Shown: positions 44,080 to 53,129, counted from the first letter of the stretch. The stretch: 64,000 bases of DNA from Foetidibacter luteolus (GCF_009650435.1 NZ_VVIP01000065.1:80946-144945); one strand, 5' to 3'. The notes: generated by a model not told the origin, from the letters alone. Numbers and translations are program-made.

Positions 44080-45585
44080 TTATTTATAAGCTATTTCGCT
44101 CCACCTCAACTCATTCTTCAGTTGATAAAGATTGGTGTTTTTGCCTATCAGCACAAACTCAATCTTAGCGATATCGGCGAAGTCTTCCAGGTGTTCGGCC
44201 GTAAGGTTTTGGCTGTAGCCGGTATGGTGTGCGCCACCTGCCAATATCCATGCAGCCAGGGCCGTTTGCATATCGGGCAGTGGTTTCCACAATACCCTTG
44301 CCACAGGCAACCTGGGCAAATCATGCAGGGGCGCCACAGCTTCTACCTCGTTTACCAGCAGGCGAAAACGGTTGCCCATATCAATAACTGAAGCGTTAAT
44401 GGCAGGGCCGGCCGCTACATTAAACACCAGCCTTACCGGGTCCGCTTTGCCTCCAATGCCCAGCGGGTGTATTTCGCAGGAAGGTTTGCCATCCGCTATG
44501 GATGGGCATATCTCCAGCATGTGCGAGCCCAGCACCAGGTTATTACCCGGCTCAAAATGATACGTATAATCTTCCATAAAAGAGTTGCCGCCCTGCAGGC
44601 CGCTGCCCATCACTTTCATGGCACGTACCAGGGCAGATGTTTTCCAGTCGCCCTCGCCGCCAAAGCCATAGCCATCGGCCATCAGCCGTTGGGTGGCAAT
44701 GCCGGGCAGTTGCTTCATGCCATGCAGGTCTTCAAACGTATCGGTAAAACCTTTAAAGTTACCCTGTTCCAGAAAGTAGCGCAGGCCAAGCTCAATCCTT
44801 GCCGCATCTTTTAATGATTCATGTTGATCGCCGCCTTTTTTAAGGCTGGCCACCAGTTTGTATTGTTCGTCATAGTTGGCGCAAAGCTTGTCAACGTCAG
44901 CGTCTGTTACCTCGTTAATCACTTTTACCAGGTCGCCAATGCCATGGGTATTTACGGAGTAGCCAAACTGCAGTTCAGCTTCTACCTTATCGCCTTCGGT
45001 TACAGCCACCTGGCGCATGTTATCGCCAAAGCGTACAAACCGGGCGCCCTGCCAGTCGTTCCAGCCAGCCGCAGCCCGTACCCACGAGGCAATGCCCGCC
45101 ACTACCTGCTCATCCTGCCAGTGGCCTACCACCACTTTTCTGCGCAGGCGCATACGGCTCATTATAAAACCATATTCCCTGTCGCCGTGGGCGCTCTGGT
45201 TCAGGTTCATAAAATCCATGTCAATATCGCCCCAGGGTATATCCCTGTTAAACTGGGTATGCAAATGGCACAATGGTTTCTGCAAAACCTTCAAACCGCC
45301 AATCCACATTTTAGCAGGCGAAAACGTGTGCATCCAGGTGATAACGCCTATGCAGTTTTTGGTTGTATTGGCATCCACACAAACCTGGTAAATTTCATCC
45401 GGCGTTTTTACCGTTGGTTTAAACACCACATTTACGGGTATAGCTGCTGCCTCGTGTAAAGAGGCGGCTATCTGCCTGGAATGTTCCGCTACCTGTTTTA
45501 ATGTCTCCTCTCCGTACAAATGCTGGCTGCCCGTTACAAACCAAACTTCCAGCGCCGCTCCTGCGGACGTTATTATATGTTTCAT
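44080..45585 (-). CDS. araA: L-arabinose isomerase
   Basis: 501 aa, full length for AraA. The N-terminal WFVTGSQHLYGEETLKQVAE is nearly invariant in the family, and GVITWMHTFSPAKMWIGGL, HTQFNRDIPWGDIDMDFMNL, the GYGFGGEGDWKTSALVRAMK segment and the metal-site HMLEICPS and HHTGYSQ histidines are present. It converts L-arabinose to L-ribulose in the cytoplasm. The order on the minus strand is araB, araD, araA, symporter, araR. Confidence 0.98.
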   Translation of the reverse strand: MKHIITSAGAALEVWFVTGSQHLYGEETLKQVAEHSRQIAASLHEAAAIPVNVVFKPTVKTPDEIYQVCVDANTTKNCIGVITWMHTFSPAKMWIGGLKVLQKPLCHLHTQFNRDIPWGDIDMDFMNLNQSAHGDREYGFIMSRMRLRRKVVVGHWQDEQVVAGIASWVRAAAGWNDWQGARFVRFGDNMRQVAVTEGDKVEAELQFGYSVNTHGIGDLVKVINEVTDADVDKLCANYDEQYKLVASLKKGGDQHESLKDAARIELGLRYFLEQGNFKGFTDTFEDLHGMKQLPGIATQRLMADGYGFGGEGDWKTSALVRAMKVMGSGLQGGNSFMEDYTYHFEPGNNLVLGSHMLEICPSIADGKPSCEIHPLGIGGKADPVRLVFNVAAGPAINASVIDMGNRFRLLVNEVEAVAPLHDLPRLPVARVLWKPLPDMQTALAAWILAGGAHHTGYSQNLTAEHLEDFADIAKIEFVLIGKNTNLYQLKNELRWSEIAYK

Positions 45586-45708
45586 ACCAAGACCGGGATT
45601 TTATTCTGATTTATTTAATTAAACTGATTTAGTGAATGGGTAATGGCGAATAGTTCATTTAAAATGTACTTCTCTAACTCACTATTTACTACGCCCCCCG
45701 TAATTATT

Positions 45709-46002
45709 ATGATACCAGCTACATAGTTTCATGGCATCGCCTGTTGCGTCGCAATCCGTTCATCGTCCGGCTCATTGGGCAGCTTTTCAGACCCGGGTAG
45801 AGAATATCGAACAAGGAACAAGGAATGTTGAATAAGGAAAGCCAACTTGCGTTTCAAGATTACTCATGTTCGCTTGCGAAACAATTACCGAACAAGGAAC
45901 AAGGAATGTTGAATAAAGAGTGGAATGCTCCCCCTACTCACCACTCACCACTCACCACTCACCACTCACTACTCACCACTCACTACTCACCATTCACCAC
46001 TC
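45709..46002. repeat. Repeat block between araA and araD: GATACCAGC copy, AAGGAACAAGGAATG tracts, ACTCACC heptamers
   Basis: 45709-45800 is a plus-oriented GATACCAGC-family copy lacking its end hairpin. 45803-45838 and 45891-45915 repeat GAACAAGGAACAAGGAATGT. 45935-46002 is an almost perfect tandem tract of about nine 7-mers ACTCACC/ACTCACT that ends 4 nt from the araD stop codon. No gene is seen in 45586-46006. Confidence 0.85.
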
Positions 46003-46006
46003 CCCC

Positions 46007-46702
46007 CTACTGCCCATAATAGCTATCCGGCCCATGCTTACGCTCATAATGCTTCTTTATCAATGCATCTTTTAAGCGTGGCGCATTACCATTTATCTGT
46101 TCTGTTAAGTAGGCCATCTGCGCTACCGATTCCAGCACGGCGCTGTTATACACTGCTTTTTCCGGTGTTTTGCCCCAGGTAAATGGCGCATGATTGCCCA
46201 CCAGCACCATCTCCACTTCCCTGTAATCCAGCTTACGCTCATTAAAGCAGTTCATTATCTGGAAACCGGTTTCATATTCATAATTCCCTTTAATCATTTC
46301 ATCGCTCATAGGCGGGGCACAGGGTATATCAACCGTATTATGGTCGGCATGTGTGGTGCCGAAAATAGGTATATCCCTTTGCGACTGCGCCCAGGCGGTT
46401 GCGTAGGTGGAATGGCTATGCACAATGCCGCCAATACCTTCCCAATACTTGTACAAAACAGCATGGGTTTTGGTATCAGATGAAGGCCTAAGGCTTCCCT
46501 GTACCGTATTACCGTCAAAGTCAACAATCACCATCTTATCCGGCGACAATTCATCGTAAGGCACACCGCTGGGCTTAATGGCAAATACGCCAAGGCCCCT
46601 GTCGGCAGCGCTTACATTTCCAAATGTGAATAATACCAGGCCAAGCTTAGGTAGCTGCATATTGGCTTCGTAGGCCGCCTGTTGTATGTGTGTATAGCTC
46701 AT
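46007..46702 (-). CDS. araD: L-ribulose-5-phosphate 4-epimerase
   Basis: 231 aa from MSYTHIQQAAYEANMQLPK at 46702 (a Met five codons upstream lacks family similarity). Class II aldolase fold: FGNVSAADRGLGVFAIKPSG, VHSHSTYATAWAQ with the zinc-ligand histidines, HADHNTVDIPCAPPM and VGNHAPFTWGKTPEKAVYN. It converts L-ribulose 5-phosphate to D-xylulose 5-phosphate, which enters the pentose phosphate pathway. 212 nt separate it from araB (197 nt from an unused upstream Met); that gap carries GTGAATGG-type heptamers and nothing coding. Confidence 0.97.
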   Translation of the reverse strand: MSYTHIQQAAYEANMQLPKLGLVLFTFGNVSAADRGLGVFAIKPSGVPYDELSPDKMVIVDFDGNTVQGSLRPSSDTKTHAVLYKYWEGIGGIVHSHSTYATAWAQSQRDIPIFGTTHADHNTVDIPCAPPMSDEMIKGNYEYETGFQIMNCFNERKLDYREVEMVLVGNHAPFTWGKTPEKAVYNSAVLESVAQMAYLTEQINGNAPRLKDALIKKHYERKHGPDSYYGQ

Positions 46703-46914
46703 GTAGTGAATGGTCAATGGTGAATGGTGAATATGGTTGCTTCAACACTTCAGCTTCATTTGGCAGAAAGTGGTTAAAAAGTTGAGTTATTAACCCTGGC
46801 GGTTCTTATAGCCCAGCTTAGTATTTTTCTATGTAAGAATAGGCTATAGGTAATGGCCAATGATTGGAATACGTTTTGCCCTATTCACCATTGACTATTC
46901 ACCATTCATCATCC

Positions 46915-48588
46915 TTACTCATCTACCGTTTTTTCCAAAAATCCGCCGAGCTTCATATACTGCTCATAGCGTTTTGCATATACCGCTGCTTTCTCTTCAT
47001 CAGGATGATACTCCATATCAAAACCCTGTCCCATAGCAGCCATAGCATCCTCCACCTTTTCATATAAACCCGCTGCGGTAGCTGCAAACATAGCGGCGCC
47101 GGCGGCACAGGTTTGTTCTGACTTATGGATGCGTATGGGCATATTGATTACATCGGCCATCATTTGCATAATGTAGGGCGATTTACGTGCAACACCACCC
47201 AGGCCTATCAAACCTTTTACCGCAACACCTTCGTTGTTAAACCTGTCAACTATGGCTTTGGCACCAAAACAGGTAGCTTCAACAATGGCTTTAAAAATGC
47301 GGGGCGCATCCGTGCCCAGGCTTAATCCTGTAAGTGCCCCCTTCAGCAACTGGTTGGCATCCGGCGTTCTGCGGCCATTAAACCAGTCAATAGCCAACTC
47401 GTCTTTTTCATCCAGCGGCAGTTTTGCCGCTTCTTTGGAAAGCTCAGTTATTATACTGTCGCCAATTTCTTTTTTCAGTGCATCCGCGGTGGCTGCATCT
47501 ATTACAGCGGAGTTTTTCAGCAGGTTGTTCAACGGCCAGGAGATAATATTTTTAAACCAGGCATAGCAATCTCCAAAACCACTTTGCCCGGCTTCAAGGC
47601 CCATCATGCCCGGTATAACAGAGCCTGGCACCTGGCCGCAAATGCCTTTTACCAGTTTGTCCTGCACTTCTTCAATGGGCGCTACCAGCATATCGCAGGT
47701 GGAAGTACCCATTACTTTGCTTAAATGATAAGGCTCAATCTGGCCACCCACAGCACCCATGTGCGCATCAAAAGCGCCAACACCTACCGCAACTTCTGTG
47801 GAAAGGCCAAGACGCTCAGCCCATTCCGGGCAAAGGTTGCCGGCCGCTTTGTCAGCCGTATATGTTTCAGTAAACAATTTTGAGGTAAAGCCATCCAGCA
47901 GCGGGTCAAGCGATGCAAAAAAATCATTGGGCGGCAGGCCGTCGTATTCTTTTGCCCATAATGCTTTATGTCCTGCGGAGCAAACGCCCCTTTTTAGCTG
48001 GCTTACATCGGCGCCGCCGGTAAGCAGAAAGGGTATCCAGTCGCAATGTTCTACCCAGGAGTAACAATCATTCCTTACCCCTTCATCCGCCCTTAATATG
48101 CGCAGCAGCTTGGCCCAAAACCATTCCGATGAGTAGATGCCGCCCACAAACTGCAGGTAGTTAACATCAAACTTTTCGGCATGGGCATTTATTTCCGCCG
48201 CCTCTTTGGTAGCGGTGTGGTCTTTCCACAGCACAAACATGGCATTGGGGTTCTCTGCATAAGCGGGTAACAAAGCCAGTGGGGTTCCTGTTTTGTCAAC
48301 AGCCACCGGTGTTGAGCCGGTTGTATCTATAGAAATGGCTTTAACCTTTGCCGCCACAGTTTTACCAGCTTTTTGAAGGCAGCCTTTTATGGTGGCTTCA
48401 AGCCCTTCGGTATAATCCAGCGGGTGTTGCCTGAACTGGTTTTTCTGCGGTTCGCAATAAAGGCCTTCTTTCCAGCGGGGATAATAAAACACGGAGGCGG
48501 CTATTTCCGCGCCATTGGCGGCATCCAGTATAACTGAGCGGACAGAGTCTGAACCGTAGTCAACCCCTATTACGTAAGCTTCTTCCAT
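46915..48588 (-). CDS. araB: L-ribulokinase
   Basis: 557 aa from MEEAYVIGVDYGSDSVRSVI at 48588; the Met four codons upstream (48600) would leave almost no leader after the predicted transcript start. FGGY-kinase features: the N-terminal phosphate loop just cited, DTTGSTPVAVDKTGTPLAL, MGTSTCDMLVAP, the GLIGLGGVARKSPYIMQMMADV segment and the C-terminal SEQTCAAGAAMFAA. It phosphorylates L-ribulose with ATP. It is the first gene of the ara operon; a promoter with an AraR-type operator lies at 48615-48651. Confidence 0.97.
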   Translation of the reverse strand: MEEAYVIGVDYGSDSVRSVILDAANGAEIAASVFYYPRWKEGLYCEPQKNQFRQHPLDYTEGLEATIKGCLQKAGKTVAAKVKAISIDTTGSTPVAVDKTGTPLALLPAYAENPNAMFVLWKDHTATKEAAEINAHAEKFDVNYLQFVGGIYSSEWFWAKLLRILRADEGVRNDCYSWVEHCDWIPFLLTGGADVSQLKRGVCSAGHKALWAKEYDGLPPNDFFASLDPLLDGFTSKLFTETYTADKAAGNLCPEWAERLGLSTEVAVGVGAFDAHMGAVGGQIEPYHLSKVMGTSTCDMLVAPIEEVQDKLVKGICGQVPGSVIPGMMGLEAGQSGFGDCYAWFKNIISWPLNNLLKNSAVIDAATADALKKEIGDSIITELSKEAAKLPLDEKDELAIDWFNGRRTPDANQLLKGALTGLSLGTDAPRIFKAIVEATCFGAKAIVDRFNNEGVAVKGLIGLGGVARKSPYIMQMMADVINMPIRIHKSEQTCAAGAAMFAATAAGLYEKVEDAMAAMGQGFDMEYHPDEEKAAVYAKRYEQYMKLGGFLEKTVDE

Positions 48589-48614
48589 AAGACAAGTCAA
48601 AAACTGTTAGGAAC

Positions 48615-48651
48615 CAAATGTAAAAAAAGAATTGTAACAATGACAATTATT
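48615..48651 (-). promoter_or_regulatory. Predicted ara operon promoter and AraR operator
   Basis: On the minus strand the -7 box TACATTTG (48615-48622) fits TAnnTTTG perfectly, and a TTG lies 21 nt upstream inside the operator AATAATTGT-N7-ACAATT (48630-48651). The arrangement is the same as at 41237-41272, so a repressor bound there would cover the -33 element at both promoters. Confidence 0.78.
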
Positions 48652-48750
48652 TTGGAGGTTTTTTAAATTTATTTTTCTGAAACAGCGGAATAAGCGCATT
48701 ATACAACTGTGCTCCGGCAAAATGCTTTATATGTAGTTGACAATTTCAGG

Positions 48751-48977
48751 GTGCTGCCGGTCAATGTCATTAAGTTAAGCCCCATCGGGGCTTGCTGTTT
48801 GTAGAAACAAAATCATTTACATGAACGGATGCCACAGAGTGGCTACCCAATCGTCGCTTAAGGGTAGCCGCTATGCGGCATAATTCCCTTGTTTTATGCT
48901 ATTTCTACAAACATGTAGCACCTACCGCGCAAAGAACAAAGTCTTTCTTCTTAACTTAATGACATTGTGCTGCCGGT
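48751..48977. repeat. Inverted-repeat-bounded element with flanking direct repeats
   Basis: ATGTCATTAAGTTAAG (48764-48779) and CTTAACTTAATGACAT (48950-48965) are perfect 16-bp inverted ends. Outside them GTGCTGCCGGT stands at both edges (48751-48761 and 48967-48977) as a direct repeat. Inside are the palindromes AAGCCCCATCGGGGCTT and a TTGTAGAAACAAA/ATTTCTACAAA pair. The same ends are found at 57824-57972. No coding frame. Confidence 0.75.
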
Positions 48978-49071
48978 TACAGAGAACCCTATTTTAAATA
49001 TTCGATTAGCTGGAACCTCTTACCTCTTATGCAACGTGTCTGGCGCCAAAGGCGGCAGACACTACGCCGCC

Positions 49072-49192
49072 CTGGTGCGTGTCTTCACGCACCAGCACTA
49101 CCCGGGTCTGAAAAGCCGCCCAATGAACCGAACGATGAACGGATTGCGACGCAAGGGACGATGCCATGAAATAGCGAATGCTGGTATCATCA
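49072..49192 (-). repeat. Full-length copy of the GATACCAGC family, reverse orientation
   Basis: Starts with the hairpin GGTGCGTG-TCTT-CACGCACC and ends TGCTGGTATC; the core reads GGATTGCGACGCAAGGGACG. It faces the fabI terminator. With the previous element it fills the 48589-49294 gap. Confidence 0.85.
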
Positions 49193-49243
49193 TCGCCAAC
49201 AGGCAATTACGAATGGATGTTATTTCTCAGGGCAACCGTGTAT

Positions 49244-49269
49244 AAAAAACCCCGGCTATTTTGCCGGGG
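49244..49269 (-). terminator. Terminator of fabI
   Basis: CCCCGGC and GCCGGGG pair around a short A/T loop and are followed on the minus strand by six T. It lies 25 nt after the fabI stop. Confidence 0.9.
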
Positions 49270-49294
49270 CCTTATAACTACGTGTAAGCTAAAC

Positions 49295-50107
49295 TTATTT
49301 TTCCATTTGCTCTATTACTTTAGCGGTAACGCCGGTAAAGCTGAAGCCGCCATCGTGAAACAGGTTTTGCATGGTTACGTACCGGGTTAAATCGCTGAAC
49401 AGCGATACGCAGTAGTTGGCGCAGTCTTCCTGTGTGGCATTACCCAGCGGGCTCATATTTTCAGCATAGCTTATAAAGCCATCAAAGCCTTTAACGCCGC
49501 TGCCCGCCGTTGTGCGGGTGGGCGACTGAGATACCGTATTTACCCGCACTTTTTTACGAACACCATAATGATACCCGAAACTGCGTGCCACGCTTTCCAG
49601 CAGGGCTTTGGCGTCGGCCATTTCGTTGTAGTCTGGAAACACCCTTTGAGCGGCGATGTAGGTAAGGCCTACCACGCTGCCCCACTCATTAATAGCATCC
49701 ATATCCCAGGCAGTACGCAGCACCCGGTGAAAGCTCATGGCCGAGATATCCAGCGTTTTCTGGTTAAATCCGTAATCAATTTCTGTATAATGCTTGCCCT
49801 TGCGCACATTAAGGCTCATGCCTATTGAGTGCAGTATAAAATCAATACCGCCATTAAAATGCTTCAGGCTTTCTTCAAACAGTTTCTTCAGGTCGTCCAT
49901 GTTGGTAACATCGGCGCCTACTACCGGGGCCTGTACGGCATCGGCCAGTTTATTTATTTCGCCCATACGCAGGGCTACCGGCGCATTGGTAAGCACCAGT
50001 TGGGCGCCTTCTTCATGGCAGCGCAAAGCAGTTTTCCATGCAAGCGATTTTTCATCCAGCGCACCAAAGATGATACCTTTCTTTCCTTTTAGTAAGTTGT
50101 AAGACAT
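49295..50107 (-). CDS. fabI: Enoyl-[acyl-carrier-protein] reductase (NADH)
   Basis: 270 aa, short-chain dehydrogenase fold. The cofactor region KGIIFGALDEKSLAWKTAL, the VDFILHSIGMS-like DFILHSIGMSLN and the FabI active-site spacing Y-x6-K in YNEMADAKALLES with the upstream Tyr in LTYIAAQRVFP identify it. It performs the last reduction of each fatty-acid elongation cycle. VNTVSQSPTRTTAGSGVKGF forms the substrate-binding loop; NTVSQSPTRTTA is a slight variation on the NAISAGPIRTLA of enterobacterial FabI. Single gene with its own terminator. Confidence 0.95.
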   Translation of the reverse strand: MSYNLLKGKKGIIFGALDEKSLAWKTALRCHEEGAQLVLTNAPVALRMGEINKLADAVQAPVVGADVTNMDDLKKLFEESLKHFNGGIDFILHSIGMSLNVRKGKHYTEIDYGFNQKTLDISAMSFHRVLRTAWDMDAINEWGSVVGLTYIAAQRVFPDYNEMADAKALLESVARSFGYHYGVRKKVRVNTVSQSPTRTTAGSGVKGFDGFISYAENMSPLGNATQEDCANYCVSLFSDLTRYVTMQNLFHDGGFSFTGVTAKVIEQMEK

Positions 50108-50229
50108 AAAAACAGTTTGTAGTTTTTAGTTTTGTTTCAAAGTGCAGGCCTGCCTGTTTAACAGGCATAAAACAAATATAGCAGGCCTGTACAGTATTCA
50201 ACAGATTTTTCTTTTGCTACCGCAGCAGG

Positions 50230-51322
50230 CTATGCATCCTGCTCTTTTTCCATCATCAGGTAAGCTTTTATAAAGCCATCCAGTTCGCCATCCATAACAG
50301 GCTGCACATTGCCCACCTCGTAATCGGTACGGTGGTCTTTAATCATTTTGTAGGGGTGAAACACGTAGCTGCGTATCTGGCTGCCCCATTCAATTTTTTT
50401 CTTGCTGGCGTTGGCGGCATTTTTTGCCTCTTCCCTTCTTCTCAGCTCTTCCTCGTACAGGCGGCTTTTCAGCATTTTCAGCGCCAGCTCACGGTTTTCG
50501 CCCTGGGTACGGCTTTGCTGGCATTCCACAATAATACCGCTGGGCGCATGTTTAAGCCGCACAGCCGTTTCTACCTTGTTTACGTTTTGGCCACCCTTGC
50601 CGCCGCTGCGGTAAAACTCCCATTCCAGGTCGGCCGGGTTTACTTCAATTTCAATGCTGTCATCAATCAGCGGATATACAAATACGCTGGCAAAAGAAGT
50701 ATGCCGCCGGGCATTGCTGTCAAACGGAGAAATGCGCACCAGCCGGTGCACACCGCTTTCGGCTTTCAGAAAGCCATAGGCAAAAGGCCCGTCAAATTGA
50801 AGCGTAGCGGTTTTAATACCGGCGCCATCACCTTCCTGATAGTCCAGCTCAGTAACTTTCATGCCTTGCTTTTCACCATACATGCGGTACATGCGCAGCA
50901 ACATTTCTGCCCAGTCCTGGCTTTCGGTGCCGCCAGCGCCCGGGTTTATCTGCAATACGGCAGGCAGTTCATCTTCCGGCTGGTTAAGGGTGCTTTTAAA
51001 CTCCGCATCTTCAATGGCAGCCAGCGCAGCCTCGTAGGCCTGCCTTGTTTCTTCTTCCGTAGCGTCGCCGCCTTTCCAGAATTCAAACAACACGGCAAAG
51101 TCTTCAACGGCAGTTTCTACCTGCTTGTACAGCTTCAGCCAGTATTCGTTGGTTTTAATATCCTTCATAATGCCGGTAGCCCGTTCATTATCGTCCCAAA
51201 AGCCGGGCGATAGTGAAAGCTGGCGGTCATTATCTACTTTTTGCGTACGGTTATCGTAGTCAAAGAAACCTCCTTAGAACACTAACGCGGTCCCGTAAAA
51301 CTTTAATTTGTTCCTGTGTCAT
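50230..51322 (-). CDS. prfB: Peptide chain release factor 2, made by programmed +1 frameshift
   Basis: The true start is ATG at 51322: MTQEQIKVLRDRVSVLRRFL, then an in-frame TGA at 51260-51262. A +1 slip on CTT lets reading go on as DYDNRTQKVDNDRQLSLSPG and into the long frame that ends at 50230, giving about 363 aa, the normal RF2 length. RF2 recognises UGA and UAA; the SPF tripeptide (RISPFDSNARRHTS) and the GGQ motif in YRSGGKGGQNVNKVET are present. Low RF2 lengthens the pause at its own UGA and raises frameshifting, a self-regulating loop. A start at 51168 would remove the first ~50 residues. Confidence 0.96.
51260..51274 (-). promoter_or_regulatory. prfB frameshift site: internal Shine-Dalgarno and slippery CTT-TGA-C
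   Basis: On the minus strand AGGAGG (51269-51274), three bases TTT, then CTT TGA C. Spacing and sequence are those of the classical RF2 frameshift signal (AGGGGG-TAT-CTT-TGA-C in Escherichia coli). The internal Shine-Dalgarno is stronger than the usual Bacteroidota start signals. Confidence 0.95.
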
Positions 51323-51392
51323 AGCTGGCAAATGTAAGGTTCTCGCACAAAAAGCGAAAAACGGTGTTTTGATATTTGCAGAGAAAGGGTTT

Positions 51393-51499
51393 CAGGGCGT
51401 GTCCCCAAGCTGCGCAAGGGGCCGGGCTTTCCACTGCTACTCCGCCACAGGGCAGGCACACAAAGCTTCAGCGGGGTATCCGTTTCAATCCCTCACGCA
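51393..51499 (-). repeat. Short copy of the GGGTGAGGGATTG element, reverse orientation
   Basis: Reads GGGCGTGTCCCCAAGCTGCG to TTTCAATCCCTCACGC on the plus strand. The inner region differs somewhat (CTGCTACTCCGCCACAG), in line with the copy at 61541. Confidence 0.85.
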
Positions 51500-51586
51500 C
51501 ATAGTACACATCCCTGGGGTGAAGGGGTAGATTGAACATATCATTCCGTTATTTATCATTGGGTGAAATAAGTACAGGAACTTACT

Positions 51587-51749
51587 ATGTTCCTCCGGAA
51601 CATGTTGTGGGTAGAATAGCCATTTACGTTCTTTTATGTTCCGGAGGAACATTTTGTCCTTATTCCCGTAGATGCATGCACAAAGCGTTCCCCTGGAACG
51701 CAGGTGCTATCCCGTAATGTTCTACCCACAAGGTGTTCCTCCGGAACAC
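51587..51749. repeat. Cluster of GTTCC-NNN-GGAAC hairpins
   Basis: Four 17-bp palindromes: ATGTTCCTCCGGAACAT (51587-51603), its complement at 51636-51652, GCGTTCCCCTGGAACGC (51685-51701) and GTGTTCCTCCGGAACAC (51733-51749). Their outer pairs differ but still pair. They are framed by TTGTGGGTAGAA (51605-51616) and TTCTACCCACAA (51720-51731). The remaining part of 51500-51974 holds no recognisable gene. Confidence 0.75.
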
Positions 51750-51974
51750 AGGTTGCAGGATGTACTTACACTACCCCATTTTACTGCCAGTCGCTGTTTT
51801 TGGGGAAAATACAATCTATTCGCCCCCAACAGGATGTTTGGCATTTGTTCTCTATCAACGGGTTTCACGCATGGGTATTGTAAGGTACGCCCTTAGGCCA
51901 ATGCGGTTTTACCCTTGCCAGTATATGTCCGCCAAACACCTGGTAATGATTTCACTTTTTTACCGGCACAAAAA

Positions 51975-52889
51975 CTACAATACAAACGATACATGCAGCA
52001 TGGCCCGGTTATTGGCTTTTACAAAGCCGTTGGCCAGGTTTTGCGATAAAGGCGTTTGAAAATTAGCGCCGGCCGCTACTTTCTTAAACAACAGTTCCGC
52101 ACCCAGTGTGCCCAGCAACAGCCTTCCGCCGGATACATCCATTTTAACGCCGGCATCATCATCCAGCGCGGCCTTTTCATACTGTAGCCCTGCATTGGGT
52201 GCTACGGTAAACAAATCTTTTACCCTTAACTTGTAATAGGCCTGCAGGTTAAAGCTTAGTTTGTTGCCATAACGGTAATCGTATTTGTTGGCTGTATTAA
52301 CCTTGTAACTGGCGGAGGTATTGATGCCGGCATCCTGTATGCGCAAATCGTACATGGCGTTTAACGTAACATCTGTACTGCCGGTACCCAGTTGAAAAGT
52401 ATTGGCGGTTTCTGTATCGCTTTTTTCAAGGTTGTCGTAGCTGCCCGTTGGCAGCTTTACACCCGCCCCCACCCACAGGGATTGCACTACCAGTTTATGG
52501 CCGACAGTTTTTCTTGTGTTGAGCAACTGGTAAAAACCCTGAACGCCTGCATCGCCAATACCGCTTTTGTTATAGGTTGTACCCTGGTTATGCTTTTGGT
52601 TAAAGTTAACCGGCAGGTAACCCATTATGCGGAATTTCTGATGGATTGTCCAGCCGCCCCAGAGTTCGGCGGTGCGGTAGGTTTCTTCTGTTGTAAGATA
52701 GGTGGTGGTACCGCCGGCGCCTATGTGTGTACGCAGGGTGTTGTAGCGGTAGCGCAAGCCCAATATCTTTTGGTTAAAATCGGGCAGTATGCCAATATAG
52801 TAGCTGCCTACCCCGCAACCGCAGATATCGCAAGCTGTTGCGGAAAATGTAACCAATACAGTAATGGTTGCCACTAATAGTTTTTTCAT
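51975..52889 (-). CDS. Outer-membrane beta-barrel protein with CDICGCG motif
   Basis: 304 aa, signal peptide ending SATA and the mature protein starting at the cysteine motif CDICGCGVGSYYIG (Cys20, Cys23, Cys25). The rest is a series of amphipathic beta strands (KILGLRYRYNTLRTH, FRIMGYLPVNFNQ, LVVQSLWVGAGVKLPTGSYD, AMLHVSFVL at the end) as in porin-like transporter proteins. Bacteroidota proteins of this kind often accompany cytochrome c peroxidase and MbnP genes, which here lie directly upstream. The cysteines could bind a metal such as copper. Function is inferred from context only; 240 nt containing a repeat separate it from the MbnH-like gene. Confidence 0.78.
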   Translation of the reverse strand: MKKLLVATITVLVTFSATACDICGCGVGSYYIGILPDFNQKILGLRYRYNTLRTHIGAGGTTTYLTTEETYRTAELWGGWTIHQKFRIMGYLPVNFNQKHNQGTTYNKSGIGDAGVQGFYQLLNTRKTVGHKLVVQSLWVGAGVKLPTGSYDNLEKSDTETANTFQLGTGSTDVTLNAMYDLRIQDAGINTSASYKVNTANKYDYRYGNKLSFNLQAYYKLRVKDLFTVAPNAGLQYEKAALDDDAGVKMDVSGGRLLLGTLGAELLFKKVAAGANFQTPLSQNLANGFVKANNRAMLHVSFVL

Positions 52890-52950
52890 CTTGATTGTAT
52901 GCTTTGATGATAGAATTTATATGCTTTCTATACTATGGATTTTTGTTAAT

Positions 52951-53072
52951 GTCTCTGCCGCCTGCGGCAGAGACGGGAGCCCATCCGGGTCTGAAAAGCC
53001 GCCCAGAGAACAGAACGATAAAGTGATTGCGACGCAACAGCCGATGCCATGAAATGATATCGCCGGTATCAT
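52951..53072 (-). repeat. GATACCAGC-family copy with an exchanged end hairpin
   Basis: The body (TCCGGGTCTGAAAAGCCGCC, then GATTGCGACGCAACAG, ending CCGGTATC) is that of the family, but the terminal hairpin is GTCTCTGCCGC-CT-GCGGCAGAGAC (52951-52974) in place of the GGTGCGTG/CACGCACC hairpin of the other full copies. Confidence 0.82.
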
Positions 53073-53129
53073 ACATATTATTCCTGCCTTTTCCTGATTG
53101 TCTGTCTACGCAATAAATTTTATTCTTGT

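Noticed and set aside
44821..45459. 212-codon plus-strand frame within araA
   Set aside because: Antisense to a highly conserved gene and rich in residues expected from a complementary frame; no protein features.
45935..46002. Possible CRISPR array because of regular short repeats
   Set aside because: The 7-mers are directly adjacent with no spacers and no cas genes are in the window.
37220..48588. Polysaccharide utilisation locus with its own SusCD
   Set aside because: No SusC or SusD gene lies between 34.8 and 49 kb; the cluster relies on an inner-membrane symporter and secreted arabinofuranosidases.
50332..51213. 293-codon open frame on the plus strand opposite prfB
   Set aside because: It is antisense to a certain gene, has no motif or start signal, and mirrors the codon bias of prfB.
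51213..51530. 105-codon plus-strand frame with GVSPSCARGRAFHCYSATG
   Set aside because: Again a repeat translated by chance, and it overlaps the prfB start on the other strand.
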